From Asaia bogorensis (lineage in GTDB: Bacteria; Pseudomonadota; Alphaproteobacteria; Acetobacterales; Acetobacteraceae), in the NCBI GenBank assembly GCA_945897825.1, contig CAMDGX010000007.1, positions 1 through 64,000 of the forward strand: a stretch of 64,000 nucleotides of DNA. The letters run 5' to 3'. The notes under the pieces were generated by a model. That model was not told the DNA's origin and did no database searches. It saw only the letters and a program-made list of their open reading frames with translations. The position numbers were made by a program, and so were the translations under genes. This document shows positions 57,182 to 64,000 of this stretch, one piece after another (position 1 is the first letter of the stretch; each line of letters opens with the position of its first letter).

Positions 57182-58246
57182 CTACCCCAGCAGCCAGGGC
57201 GCGCCGGAGGCCTCGGCCACCGCCTTGACCTTGGCCAGCAGGTTCGGGCCGACCGGAATCCCCTCCTGCCGGCGCCGCGCCGCATTGCGCCGCTCGGGAT
57301 CGCCGGCCACCATCACCGGGCGGTCGGGGTCGGCCGGCTTCGTCGCGCGCAGCGAATCGCAGAACGCCGTCACCTCCGCGCGGAAATCCGCGGGATCGCG
57401 CAGCAGGCCGGTGTCGATCGCCATGAAGAAATGGCCGATATCCATCGTGCCGGGCTTCTTCGTGTGGCTGGAATCGGTCGGAAACGTCGCGCCCGACAGG
57501 CCCGAGGCCAGGATGTTCACCATCGCCGCCAGGCCGTAGCCCTTGTAGCTGCTGCTCTCGGCCGAACCGCCCAGCGGGGTGAGGAAGCCGCCCTTCTGCG
57601 ATGCCTCCAGCGGATCGTTGCTCGGCTTGCCCTCCTTGGTGACCAGCCAGCCATCCGGCGTCGGCAGGCCCTCGTTGGCCTTGTTGCGGATGCGCCCGGC
57701 CGCCACCGTGGTGGTCGCCATGTCCAGCAGGAACGGCTCTTCATCGCGCGCCGGGGCGGCAAACGCGATCGGGTCTGTGCCATACTTCGCCTCGGCCCCG
57801 CCGGTCGGCGCCACCTGGATGCCGGAGGCCGAGGTGGTGACCATGCCGATGAAGCCGGCATCGGCGGCCATCTTGGCGTAGTAGCCGCAGGCGCCGAAAT
57901 GCGAGGAATTGCGCACCCCGACAAGCCCGATTCCCACCGTGCGGGCCTTGGTGATCGCCAGGTTCATCGCGGTGTACGAGTTGTAGTGGCCCAGCCCCCC
58001 GCCGCCATCGATCAATGCCGCCACCGGCTTGTCCACCACCACGCGCGGCTGGACCGTCATGCTCGTCTTGCCGCTGCGGCGACGCTCGTCATAACTCGGG
58101 ATCATCGAAATGCCGTGGCTGTCGATGCCATGCAAATCCGCCCAGGCCATGATGTCGGCCGTGACCGCCGCACCGATCGCAGGCATCCCCCACGACCGCA
58201 AAATCACCTCCAACTGCCCCCGATGCGCCTCATACGTCGCCGCCAT
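57182..58246 (-). CDS. Ldh-family NAD(P)-dependent oxidoreductase (malate/lactate/ureidoglycolate type)
   Basis: The product is 354 aa. ATG 58246 is chosen because AAGGAGGG lies at ~58251-58258; longer upstream frames run through the GC-repeat. Family motifs: ADLHGIDSHGISMIPSYDER, AALIDGGGGLGHYNSYTAMN, GLVGVRNSSHFGACGYYAKM with the catalytic His, IGMVTTSASGIQVAPTGGAE, FLLDMATTTVAAGRIRNKAN and SSSYKGYGLAAMVNILASGL. Members oxidise a 2-hydroxyacid (malate, sulfolactate, ureidoglycolate) using NAD(P). The substrate cannot be set. Convergent with the glycosyltransferase gene. Confidence 0.9.
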   Translation of the reverse strand: MAATYEAHRGQLEVILRSWGMPAIGAAVTADIMAWADLHGIDSHGISMIPSYDERRRSGKTSMTVQPRVVVDKPVAALIDGGGGLGHYNSYTAMNLAITKARTVGIGLVGVRNSSHFGACGYYAKMAADAGFIGMVTTSASGIQVAPTGGAEAKYGTDPIAFAAPARDEEPFLLDMATTTVAAGRIRNKANEGLPTPDGWLVTKEGKPSNDPLEASQKGGFLTPLGGSAESSSYKGYGLAAMVNILASGLSGATFPTDSSHTKKPGTMDIGHFFMAIDTGLLRDPADFRAEVTAFCDSLRATKPADPDRPVMVAGDPERRNAARRRQEGIPVGPNLLAKVKAVAEASGAPWLLG

Positions 58247-58265
58247 CTGTCCCTCCTTGTTGGGT

Positions 58266-58478
58266 AGTGGAAAAAGCAAGGCCAGGGGCTTTGCCCCTGG
58301 ACCCCACCAGAGGCAGGGCCTCTGGACTCCCGGACCTTTTCCGCCTTCGGCGGGAGGGGCCGTCACAGCGCGCGATACAGACCGGGTCGGCCCCTCCCGC
58401 CGAAGGCGGAACAAGGATTTGAGGGTGCAGGGGGCTCGGCCCCCTGCCGGGTCCAGGGCGGAGCCCTGGCCTTGCCTT
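58266..58478. repeat. GC-rich multi-hairpin mosaic repeat, copy 1
   Basis: Five hairpins in a row: CCAGGGGCTTTGCCCCTGG, CCAGAGGCAGGGCCTCTGG, a long one with arms TTCCGCCTTCGGCGGGAGGG and CCCTCCCGCCGAAGGCGGAA, GCAGGGGGCTCGGCCCCCTGC and CCAGGGCGGAGCCCTGG. The block is bounded by AGCAAGGCCAGG and CCTGGCCTTGCCT. It is nearly identical to the reverse complement of 63178-63385. It lies between the Ldh-type gene start and the FAH-type gene stop, both on minus. Confidence 0.85.
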
Positions 58479-58483
58479 TCCCA

Positions 58484-59269
58484 TTACCCAGCAGCGCGGA
58501 CGAAGCGGTTGCGCAGGGTGCCGAGGCCGGTGATGTCGATTTCGACGAGGTCGTTGTGCTTGAGGTTGGGGGAGGTTCCGTCGGTTCCCATCCAGAGCAC
58601 GTCGCCGGGGACCAGGGTGCAGTAGCGGCTGGTGCGGCTGATGAAGGTTTGGATGCTGTAGAGCATCTCGTTGGTCGGGAAGCGGATGGTCTCGGTGCCG
58701 TTGACCCGGATGATTGTCATGGCGGCGGCGAGGTCGAGGTTGGTTTCGATCCAGGGGCCCATGGGCTTCCAGGTATCGGTGTTCTTGGCGCGGAAGAATG
58801 TCCGGTCGTTTCGCTGCCAGGTGCGTTCGGAGACGTCGTTGCCGATGGTGTAGCCGAAGACGTAATCGAGGGCGTCGGCTTCGGAGACGTTACGGGCAGT
58901 CTTGCCGATGATGACGACGAGTTCGCCTTCGTATTGCACCTGGTCGGGCGCGTCGGCGGGGATGACGACGTCTGTGTCGTGGGCGGTCAGTGCGTTGACG
59001 GCGCGGTAGCCGATATCGGCCTGGGGCGGGAGCTTGGGCTCCTCGCCGCGCTTTTCGGCGGCTTCCTTGACGTGTTTCACGTAGTTCAGGCCGGCGGCGT
59101 AGAAGGTGGGCGGGATCAGCGGGACCTCGATGGTGACGGCGGCCAGGGTGTGGTGGCGGCCCGTGCGCATCCATTGGCCGAACAGGTCGCCGCTGATCTC
59201 GGCGATGGTTTCGCCTTCGAGGATGCCGAGCGACGTGGTGCCGCCGGCGGTGTAACGGAGGAAGCGCAC
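58484..59269 (-). CDS. Fumarylacetoacetate hydrolase-family protein
   Basis: The product is 261 aa from GTG 59269, four bases after the stop of the TauD-type gene. The FAH fold signature is present: FYAAGLNYVKHVKEAAEKRG, VQYEGELVVIIGKTARNVSE with metal-binding Glu residues, VFGYTIGNDVSERTWQRNDR, FRAKNTDTWKPMGPWIETN and TLVPGDVLWMGTDGTSPNL. Members cleave or decarboxylate 2-oxo/acylpyruvate compounds. It pairs with the upstream dioxygenase in a two-gene unit, suggesting a small catabolic route for an aromatic or taurine-like compound; the substrate is unknown. Confidence 0.9.
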   Translation of the reverse strand: MRFLRYTAGGTTSLGILEGETIAEISGDLFGQWMRTGRHHTLAAVTIEVPLIPPTFYAAGLNYVKHVKEAAEKRGEEPKLPPQADIGYRAVNALTAHDTDVVIPADAPDQVQYEGELVVIIGKTARNVSEADALDYVFGYTIGNDVSERTWQRNDRTFFRAKNTDTWKPMGPWIETNLDLAAAMTIIRVNGTETIRFPTNEMLYSIQTFISRTSRYCTLVPGDVLWMGTDGTSPNLKHNDLVEIDITGLGTLRNRFVRAAG

Positions 59270-59273
59270 CGGG

Positions 59274-60191
59274 TCAGCCCGCCGCGAGGGGCATGGGGTA
59301 TTGGCGGGCGGGGGCGAGGAAATCCTCGCGGAAGACCTTGGTGGCCATGACCTGGCAGCGGAGCATCATGCGCTCCTCGTCCGGGCGGTAATCGGCGATG
59401 GCCTGGTGGATGGAGCCGATATTGTCCCACAGCAGCAGGTCCTTGACCTGCCAGCGATGCATGTAGCGGTATTCCTGCTTCAGCTGATGCTCGAACAGGA
59501 AGTCCAGCATCTTCGTGGATTCCGCCTCGGGCAGCTCGTTGATGCGCATGGCGTAGCCAGGGTTGCAGTAGAGCACGCGGCGGCCGGTGATCGGGTGGGT
59601 GAGGAACAACTTGTGGACGACGGGCGGGCGCTTGGCGCGCTGTTCGGGGGTCATCGGCTTGCGGGTGCTGCCGGGGCGGGACACCATCATCGACCAGAAC
59701 TTGTCGAAGTCGTGGGTGACGGTGGCGTCGGCCAGGCGAAGCTTGATGTCCTCTGGCAGGCCGTCATAGGCGGCGTGCATGTTGGAGAACTCGGTGGCGC
59801 CGAGAATCCGGCCGTCGCGGACGGGGACCTTCACGCCATAGAGGACGTTCACGAAACCCATCACGTCGCGATAGGACATGTCGGTGTGCCAATCCTGGCC
59901 GGCATCGGGCAGGCCGATATACTCGCCGCCCTCCTTGACGTTCGACAGGATGCCGACCTCCGGCACGCCGGAATTGCGCTTCTCGCCAATGCCGGACTGG
60001 ATGTCGCCGAATCGCTCGGAAAACGCCTTCAGGCCGGGCGCATCCAGTTCCTGGTTGGGGAACCGAAGGACGCCATAGCGGCCCAAGGTGTTGAGCAAAG
60101 CCCCGAACGTCGCATCGTCCATGGGGCGACGCGCATCGAAATTGCCGATGGTGGCGCCGAGAATCTCTTTGTTCGGTGTGACCGTGAACAT
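59274..60191 (-). CDS. TauD/TfdA-family 2-oxoglutarate dioxygenase
   Basis: The product is 305 aa from ATG 60191 with GGAGGAG just upstream. The iron site is seen in AGQDWHTDMSYRDVMGFVNV (His, Asp) and IHQAIADYRPDEERMMLRCQ (distal His, 2OG Arg); GVPEVGILSNVKEGGEYIGL and THPITGRRVLYCNPGYAMRI are also typical. These enzymes hydroxylate sulfonates, aryloxyalkanoates or related acids. It is first in the unit with the FAH-type gene. Confidence 0.9.
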   Translation of the reverse strand: MFTVTPNKEILGATIGNFDARRPMDDATFGALLNTLGRYGVLRFPNQELDAPGLKAFSERFGDIQSGIGEKRNSGVPEVGILSNVKEGGEYIGLPDAGQDWHTDMSYRDVMGFVNVLYGVKVPVRDGRILGATEFSNMHAAYDGLPEDIKLRLADATVTHDFDKFWSMMVSRPGSTRKPMTPEQRAKRPPVVHKLFLTHPITGRRVLYCNPGYAMRINELPEAESTKMLDFLFEHQLKQEYRYMHRWQVKDLLLWDNIGSIHQAIADYRPDEERMMLRCQVMATKVFREDFLAPARQYPMPLAAG

Positions 60192-60254
60192 TTGGCTGTC
60201 TCCTCCGTCTTGAGCCCATTCTAGCGCGGTGGGCGCAAAGGGCCAGATGGGGAG

Positions 60255-60312
60255 GAAGGTAAGGCCAGGGCTCCGCCCTGGACCCGCTGGGGCCTGAGGC
60301 CCCAGACCCCCA
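60255..60312. repeat. Short copy of the GC-rich hairpin repeat
   Basis: Two hairpins in tandem, CCAGGGCTCCGCCCTGG and CTGGGGCCTGAGGCCCCAG, preceded by GGTAAGGC, share blocks with the long copies at 58.3 and 63.2 kb. The sequence just after (60313-60345) is a small AT-rich patch with TTATTGATATTAATTCG, of no recognised role. Confidence 0.65.
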
Positions 60313-60380
60313 TTCATTTATTGATATTAATTCGTAACAAACATGGGCGTGAGTCGGCTGCCTCCGTTCCGGAGGGGATT

Positions 60381-60758
60381 TCAGTGTGGAACGGGCGAAA
60401 GCAATGGCGGCGCGCGCGGGGAAATGGCGCGACGGCGCAGCCTTGGGGAGATTCTGGCCGGGCGCATGCCGCGGTTGCGGATTCCGGGGAGGATCCAGTC
60501 GGGGACGAGGCCGGCCTCGATGACGGCGGCGTGGGGGGCGCGGCCGATGGCGGGCATGACGAGGTCGTGGGGGGTGTACTCGAAGCTGTCGGTGGCGTCG
60601 GGGTGGAGGGTCCAGGCTGCTTCGGTCCGCGTGAGCAGGCGGAGGAGCAGGGTGAGGATCAAGGCCGCGAGGCCGGCGCCGAAATGCGGACGTGCGTGTG
60701 CAACGCCGCCCGAAAGGGCGGCGTGCAGGACGGCCGGGGCGGCGGCTTTTGTCGGCAT
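60381..60758 (-). CDS. Hypothetical protein, 125 aa
   Basis: Starts at ATG 60758 and ends in the repeat-poor gap after the dioxygenase gene. One hydrophobic stretch at residues ~28-42 (GAGLAALILTLLLRLLTR) could be a membrane anchor or signal. The middle (AAWTLHPDATDSFEYTPHDL) is more like a folded protein, the end is Arg/Pro rich. I recognise no family and found no strong ribosome site, so it may not be translated. Confidence 0.35.
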   Translation of the reverse strand: MPTKAAAPAVLHAALSGGVAHARPHFGAGLAALILTLLLRLLTRTEAAWTLHPDATDSFEYTPHDLVMPAIGRAPHAAVIEAGLVPDWILPGIRNRGMRPARISPRLRRRAISPRAPPLLSPVPH

Positions 60759-60841
60759 GAGGGGAATTTATGCCGGCGCCAACCGTCGCGCCAAGGATTT
60801 TTTTCTAACGCCAAGCCATGAAACTCCTGACCCATGCGAGC

Positions 60842-60982
60842 AGGCAAGGCCAGGGCGCTGCCGTCGCGTCACGGATGACCTGCAAAGGGCCGGCGGCCCT
60901 TTGATCGCCATTCTTTTTTTAAATGATAAGGTCCAGGGGCTTGGCCCCTGGCGGGTTTGGGCAGAGCCCAACCTTGCTTAGG
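60842..60982 (+). repeat. Intact copy of the mosaic repeat that is split at the left end
   Basis: AGGCAAGGCCAGGG, ACGGATGACC, AAAGGGCCGGCGGCCCTTT, an AT-rich segment, GTCCAGGGGCTTGGCCCCTGG, CGGGTTTGGGCAGAGCCCAA occur in this order over ~140 bp. The same order is seen across 534-640 plus 7776-7822 with 7.1 kb between. The surrounding gap (60759-61127) holds no gene that I can identify; a partial GTGGGTCCTTCGCTCCGCTC block lies at ~61050-61072. Confidence 0.75.
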
Positions 60983-61127
60983 TTCTATGAGTCGAAGTCA
61001 ATGAGGGTTGGTATTACGCCGGCCAAGACTTCGGTGCCGGGGGACAAAAGCGTGGGTCCTTCGCTCCGCTCAGGATGACGGGGGAGGGAGTCGGCTGCCG
61101 GGACGAGTCAGGGGTTGGTGTTTTTTC

Positions 61128-61871
61128 TTAGCTGCGCGGAATGCCGAGCGAGGCGGTCAGTCCGCCATCGACCGGGATGACGGCGCCGGTGACGTAGCTG
61201 GCGGCGGGGGAGGCGAGGAAGCTGGCGACGGCGGCGATTTCCTGGGCGGTGGCGTAGCGGCCGGCGGGGATGCGGGTTTCGGTGGCTTTGCGGTAGTCGG
61301 CGAAGGCGGCGATCATGTCGGTGTCGACGAAGCCGGGGGCGATGCAGTTGACGGTGACGTTGCGGCGGGCGGATTCGAGGGCGAGGGTTTTGACGTAGGC
61401 GGCCAGGGCGGCCTTCGAGGCGCCGTAGGCGGCGTTGCCTTGGCTGGCCTGGTGGCCGACGACGGAGCCGATGGCGATGACGCGGCCGGTCTTCGCGCGG
61501 GTCATGGGGCGGATGGCGGCGCGGGCGAGGCGGGTGAAGGACCAGAAGTTCACCTGCATCAGGGCTTCGGCGGGGTCTTGTTCCATCATGGCGGCGAGGC
61601 GGTCGTAGGTGGTGCCGGCGACGTGGACGAGGATGGCGTAGGTGGCGTCTTCGATCTCGCTGGCCAGGGCGTCGACGGCGGCGCGGTCGGCGAGGTCGAG
61701 CGCACGGGCGGCGAAGCTTTGGGTGGGGTGGCGGGCCTGGAGCTCGGCGAGGCGGGGGGCTGGGTCGGCCGTGCGGGTGGTGAAGGTGACGTTGTGGCCG
61801 GCCTGGGCGAGGGCGTCGGCGATGGCGGCGCCGATGCCGCGGCCGCCGCCGATGACGAGCGCTTCAGGCAC
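61128..61871 (-). CDS. SDR 3-oxoacyl-ACP reductase (FabG-like)
   Basis: The product is 247 aa from GTG 61871, which shares one base with the ketosynthase stop (TAGTG). NAD(P) loop ALVIGGGRGIGAAIADALAQ, VNFWSFTRLARAAIRPMTRA, Ser in RVIAIGSVVGHQAS and the catalytic YGASKAALAAYVKTLA are complete; the ending VTGAVIPVDGGLTASLG is typical. It reduces the beta-keto group of an acyl-ACP. It follows two ketosynthase genes, so it should serve the same specialised fatty acid pathway rather than housekeeping FAS. Confidence 0.9.
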   Translation of the reverse strand: MPEALVIGGGRGIGAAIADALAQAGHNVTFTTRTADPAPRLAELQARHPTQSFAARALDLADRAAVDALASEIEDATYAILVHVAGTTYDRLAAMMEQDPAEALMQVNFWSFTRLARAAIRPMTRAKTGRVIAIGSVVGHQASQGNAAYGASKAALAAYVKTLALESARRNVTVNCIAPGFVDTDMIAAFADYRKATETRIPAGRYATAQEIAAVASFLASPAASYVTGAVIPVDGGLTASLGIPRS

Positions 61872-63148
61872 TAGGCGGGCTCCGCCTGCATGACCAGGCA
61901 GACGTTCTGGCCGCCGAAGCCGAAGGAGTTGGAGATGGCGCAGGTGACCCGGGCGTCGCGGGCGGTGTTCGGCACGCAGTCGACCGGCAGGGCGGGATCT
62001 GGCGTGGTGTAGTTGATGGTGGGGGGGATGCGGCCGTTGCGGATGGTGAGCAGGGAGAACACGGCCTCGATCGTGCCGGCGGCGGTCAGGGTGTGGCCGA
62101 TCATCGACTTGTTCGACGAGATGGGGATCTGGCCAGCGCGGTCGCCGAAGACGGTGGAGACGGCGAGCCATTCCATGCGCTCGTTCTCCGGCGTGGAGGT
62201 GCCGTGGGCGTTGATGTAGTCGACCGCGTCGGGGGTCAGGCCGGCATCGGCCAGGGCGGCGTGGAGACAGGCGATGACGGGCTTGCCGTCCGGGCTGGAG
62301 CGGGTGCGGTGGAAGGCGTCGGCGCGTTCGCCGCAGCCGGAGAGCACGCCGAGGATGCGGGCGCCGCGGGCCAGGGCGTGGTCGAGGCTTTCGAGCACCA
62401 GGGCGCCGGCGCCTTCGGCCATGACGAAGCCGTCGCGGTCCTTGCTGAAGGGGCGGGAGGCGGATTCCGGCGGGTCGTTGCGGGTGGAGAGGGCGGAGAG
62501 GAGGGAGAAGCGGATGAGGGATTCGGCGTTCACCGAGGCATCCGTGCCGACGACGAGGGCGGACTCGGAGAGGCCGGCGCGGATGGATTCGACGGCGAGC
62601 TGGATGGCGGTGCCGCCCGAGGCGCAGGCGGTGGAGGTGGCGATGGGGGAGCCCTTGGTGCCGAAGCGCTCGGCGAGGTGGTCGCCGACGGAGCCGAACA
62701 GGAAGCGGCGGTAGGTGTCGCGGAACTGCGGCTGGTCGGCGGCGGCGATGAGGTCGGCGTAGGCGATGGCGTCGTTCCGGCCGGTGGCGGCGGCGAGGGC
62801 CTGGCGCTGGGGCCATTCCAGCTCGACGGGGGGGAGGGCGAGGAAGAGGGGGCCGGGGAAGTCGCCTTTGGTGCCGATGCGAGCCTCGGCGATGGCTTCC
62901 TCGGCGACGCGGTCGGCCAGGCGCTGGGAAAGCTCGGGGGCGCAGAACGGGTCGGCGGGCACGAAGTCGACCGTGCCGGCGATGGTGGTGCGCATGTGGT
63001 CGAGCGGGAAGCGGGTGATGCGACGAATTCCGGAATGGCCGGCGGTGAGGCGGGCCCAGTTGTCGGCCTGGCCCTCGCCGAGGGAGGTGAGCACGCCCAT
63101 GCCGGTGACGACGACAATGGGGCGGCCATGCGAGTCCAGATGCGCCAT
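61871..63148 (-). CDS. Beta-ketoacyl-ACP synthase, FabF1XL-like
   Basis: The product is 425 aa. HLDSHGRPIVVVTGMGVLTS opens the protein; the catalytic Cys175 is in STACASGGTAIQLAVESIR, the histidines in INAHGTSTPENERMEW and SSNKSMIGHTLTAAGTIEAV, and FSKDRDGFVMAEGAGALVLE and SNSFGFGGQNVCLVM complete the thiolase fold. The ~30-residue insert around 120-150 and the overall pattern recall rhizobial FabF1XL, which extends acyl chains to C26-C28 hydroxy acids of lipid A. The neighbouring gene supports this. Assignment rests on memory of the family, not on a search. Confidence 0.85.
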   Translation of the reverse strand: MAHLDSHGRPIVVVTGMGVLTSLGEGQADNWARLTAGHSGIRRITRFPLDHMRTTIAGTVDFVPADPFCAPELSQRLADRVAEEAIAEARIGTKGDFPGPLFLALPPVELEWPQRQALAAATGRNDAIAYADLIAAADQPQFRDTYRRFLFGSVGDHLAERFGTKGSPIATSTACASGGTAIQLAVESIRAGLSESALVVGTDASVNAESLIRFSLLSALSTRNDPPESASRPFSKDRDGFVMAEGAGALVLESLDHALARGARILGVLSGCGERADAFHRTRSSPDGKPVIACLHAALADAGLTPDAVDYINAHGTSTPENERMEWLAVSTVFGDRAGQIPISSNKSMIGHTLTAAGTIEAVFSLLTIRNGRIPPTINYTTPDPALPVDCVPNTARDARVTCAISNSFGFGGQNVCLVMQAEPA

Positions 63149-63177
63149 GGCTAGGCTCCTGTTGGGCGGAGGGAAGT

Positions 63178-63385
63178 GAGAAAGGCCAGGGCTCCGCCCT
63201 GGACCCGCCAGGGGGCCGAGCCCCCTGGACCCTCATATCTTTGTTCCGCCTTCGGCGGGAGGGGCCGGCTCGGCCTGTGTCGCGCGCTGTGACGGCCCCT
63301 CCCGCCGAAGGCGGAAAAGGTCCGGGAGTCCAGAGGCTCTGCCTCTGGTGGGGTCCAGGGGCAAAGCCCCTGGCCTTCCTTCCCT
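63178..63385. repeat. GC-rich multi-hairpin mosaic repeat, copy 2 (inverted)
   Basis: Same five-hairpin block as 58266-58478 but in the opposite orientation: CCAGGGCTCCGCCCTGG, CCAGGGGGCCGAGCCCCCTGG, the long TTCCGCCTTCGGCGGGAGGG / CCTCCCGCCGAAGGCGGAA hairpin, CCAGAGGCTCTGCCTCTGG, CCAGGGGCAAAGCCCCTGG. Together the copies form a long-range inverted repeat around the Ldh-distal catabolic genes, 4.7 kb apart. Confidence 0.85.
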
Positions 63386-63403
63386 TCCTTCCGCCCCACC
63401 GGC

Positions 63404-64000
63404 CTAGGCCGCGCGCAGCAGGGCCATGCCTTCGCCGCGCCAGTGGCCCCAGGCGGTGACGAGGGCGTGGGTGAGGGGGGTTGTCATGGTGGTTTCGCCG
63501 GGTTCGAGGGGGGCGAAGAGGGTGCCGCGGGCGATGGCGTCGGCGGCGAGGGCGATGTTGGCGATGAAGCTGGGTTCCATGCCGTGGCCGATTGCGGTGG
63601 CGGTGGCGCGGATGGGGAGGTTGAGGCTGTCGAGGAAGGCGAGTTCTTCCTGGGTGGGGGCGGCGACGCCGGTGGCGCCGGAGAGGATGGCGGTGGTGGT
63701 GGGGTCGTGCGGCATGGCGGCGAGTTGGCGGCGGGCGATGGCGGTGGCCTGGCCGGGGGCGCGGGGGCAGCGGTCGGAGGCGACGGCGGCGATGGTGGCG
63801 ATGGGGGTGGCGCCGCGGGCCAGCGCGTGGGCGCGGCTTTCGATGACGAGGAAGGCGCCGAGGGAGGACAGGGCCATGCCGCCGCCTTGCTGCTGGCGGG
63901 CGCGGACGGGGGCGAAGGGGCCGGACAGCAGGGTGTGGCCCATGGCGTAGTGCATGGGGGTTTCGGGGCGCTGGGCGTTGTGCGAGCCGCCGACGAGGAA
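63404..64000 (-). CDS. Divergent beta-ketoacyl synthase, FabF2XL-like (start outside window)
   Basis: The frame is open to the right edge; residues from the edge read FLVGGSHNAQRPETPMHYAM, then GGGMALSSLGAFLVIESRAH. The place of the catalytic NAHGTGT motif is taken by ILSGATGVAAPTQEELAFLD, and the second His region reads ATAIGHGMEPSFIANIALA, so this is a non-classical ketosynthase. The features, with the SGATG motif, recall FabF2XL, partner of FabF1XL in very-long-chain fatty acid synthesis. It would be the gene before the FabF1XL-like one in the operon, separated by the GC repeat. The N-terminal ~200 residues lie outside. Confidence 0.75.
   Translation of the reverse strand, partial: FLVGGSHNAQRPETPMHYAMGHTLLSGPFAPVRARQQQGGGMALSSLGAFLVIESRAHALARGATPIATIAAVASDRCPRAPGQATAIARRQLAAMPHDPTTTAILSGATGVAAPTQEELAFLDSLNLPIRATATAIGHGMEPSFIANIALAADAIARGTLFAPLEPGETTMTTPLTHALVTAWGHWRGEGMALLRAA

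Noticed and set aside
58266-58478. Possible CRISPR array from regularly placed repeated palindromes
   Set aside because: The hairpin units differ from each other, spacers are absent, and no cas genes are near. It is a mosaic of hairpins, also found at 63.2 kb.

Overview
The window is 64 kb of very GC-rich (about 70%) chromosomal DNA from an alphaproteobacterium. The gene content and intergenic repeats fit a member of the Acetobacteraceae (acidic, photosynthetic or plant/soil relatives). The evidence is the compact hisB-H-A-F-E block next to hslVU, a Zur-type operator before a COG0523 GTPase, the FabF1XL/FabF2XL-like ketosynthases at the right end, and the GC-hairpin and AT-palindrome repeats between genes. 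The taxonomic placement is an inference; no rRNA is present. Coding density is about 90%, and many neighbours overlap by 1-4 bases (ATGA, GTGA, TGATG), so most genes read as short operons.

Layout. (1) 1-7.8 kb: the end of an FtsX-type permease, then an accessory island. The island holds remnants of IS110, IS630 and IS3 elements around a 1749-aa secreted-type repeat protein, and it appears to sit inside one copy of an intergenic repeat whose intact counterpart is at 60.8-61.0 kb. (2) 7.9-13.6 kb: a hypothetical protein, a Zur-boxed zinc GTPase, a periplasmic 5'-nucleotidase with a ketosteroid-isomerase-like protein, and nfuA with a coupled nitroreductase. (3) 13.7-20.1 kb, minus strand: amidohydrolase-ackA, ureohydrolase and a DUF3445 haem N-demethylase, then gnd-rpiA-gluconokinase. 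(4) 20.2-26.7 kb: the histidine operon, including a HisE with a histone-like tail, divergent from hslV-hslU. (5) 26.7-34.1 kb: 2OG oxygenase, kynureninase, copC-copD, thioesterase with a catalytically incomplete SDR, and an amidase. (6) 34.2-38.4 kb: tRNA-Leu(UAA), an aminotransferase and a hydroxyacid dehydrogenase, then leuA behind a leucine-rich leader peptide and an attenuator-like region. (7) 38.5-46.9 kb: a 1622-aa FG-GAP/RTX/Hint protein, a TIGR03032 protein, a second hydroxyacid dehydrogenase and two RNA-modification enzymes. (8) 47-57.2 kb: a surface polysaccharide locus with rfbBACD and a GT2 on minus, and on plus a beta-helix acyltransferase, a small repeat protein, a GT2-WbsX fusion sharing that repeat, and a GT1. 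(9) 57.2-64 kb: catabolic enzymes (Ldh-type, FAH-type, TauD-type) and the start of an apparent very-long-chain fatty acid cluster (FabF2XL-like, FabF1XL-like, FabG).

Three intergenic repeat families stand out. One is a roughly 120-140 bp palindromic AT-rich element present six times, with stems that vary in a compensatory way. One is a GC-rich multi-hairpin mosaic present as two inverted roughly 210 bp copies plus a short one. The third is the mosaic repeat split by the left-hand island. The most original material for follow-up is the leuA leader, the HisE tail, the split repeat with its island, the twin seven-repeat FG-GAP architecture with a terminal Hint domain, and the repeat shared between the 151-aa protein and the 919-aa glycosyltransferase.
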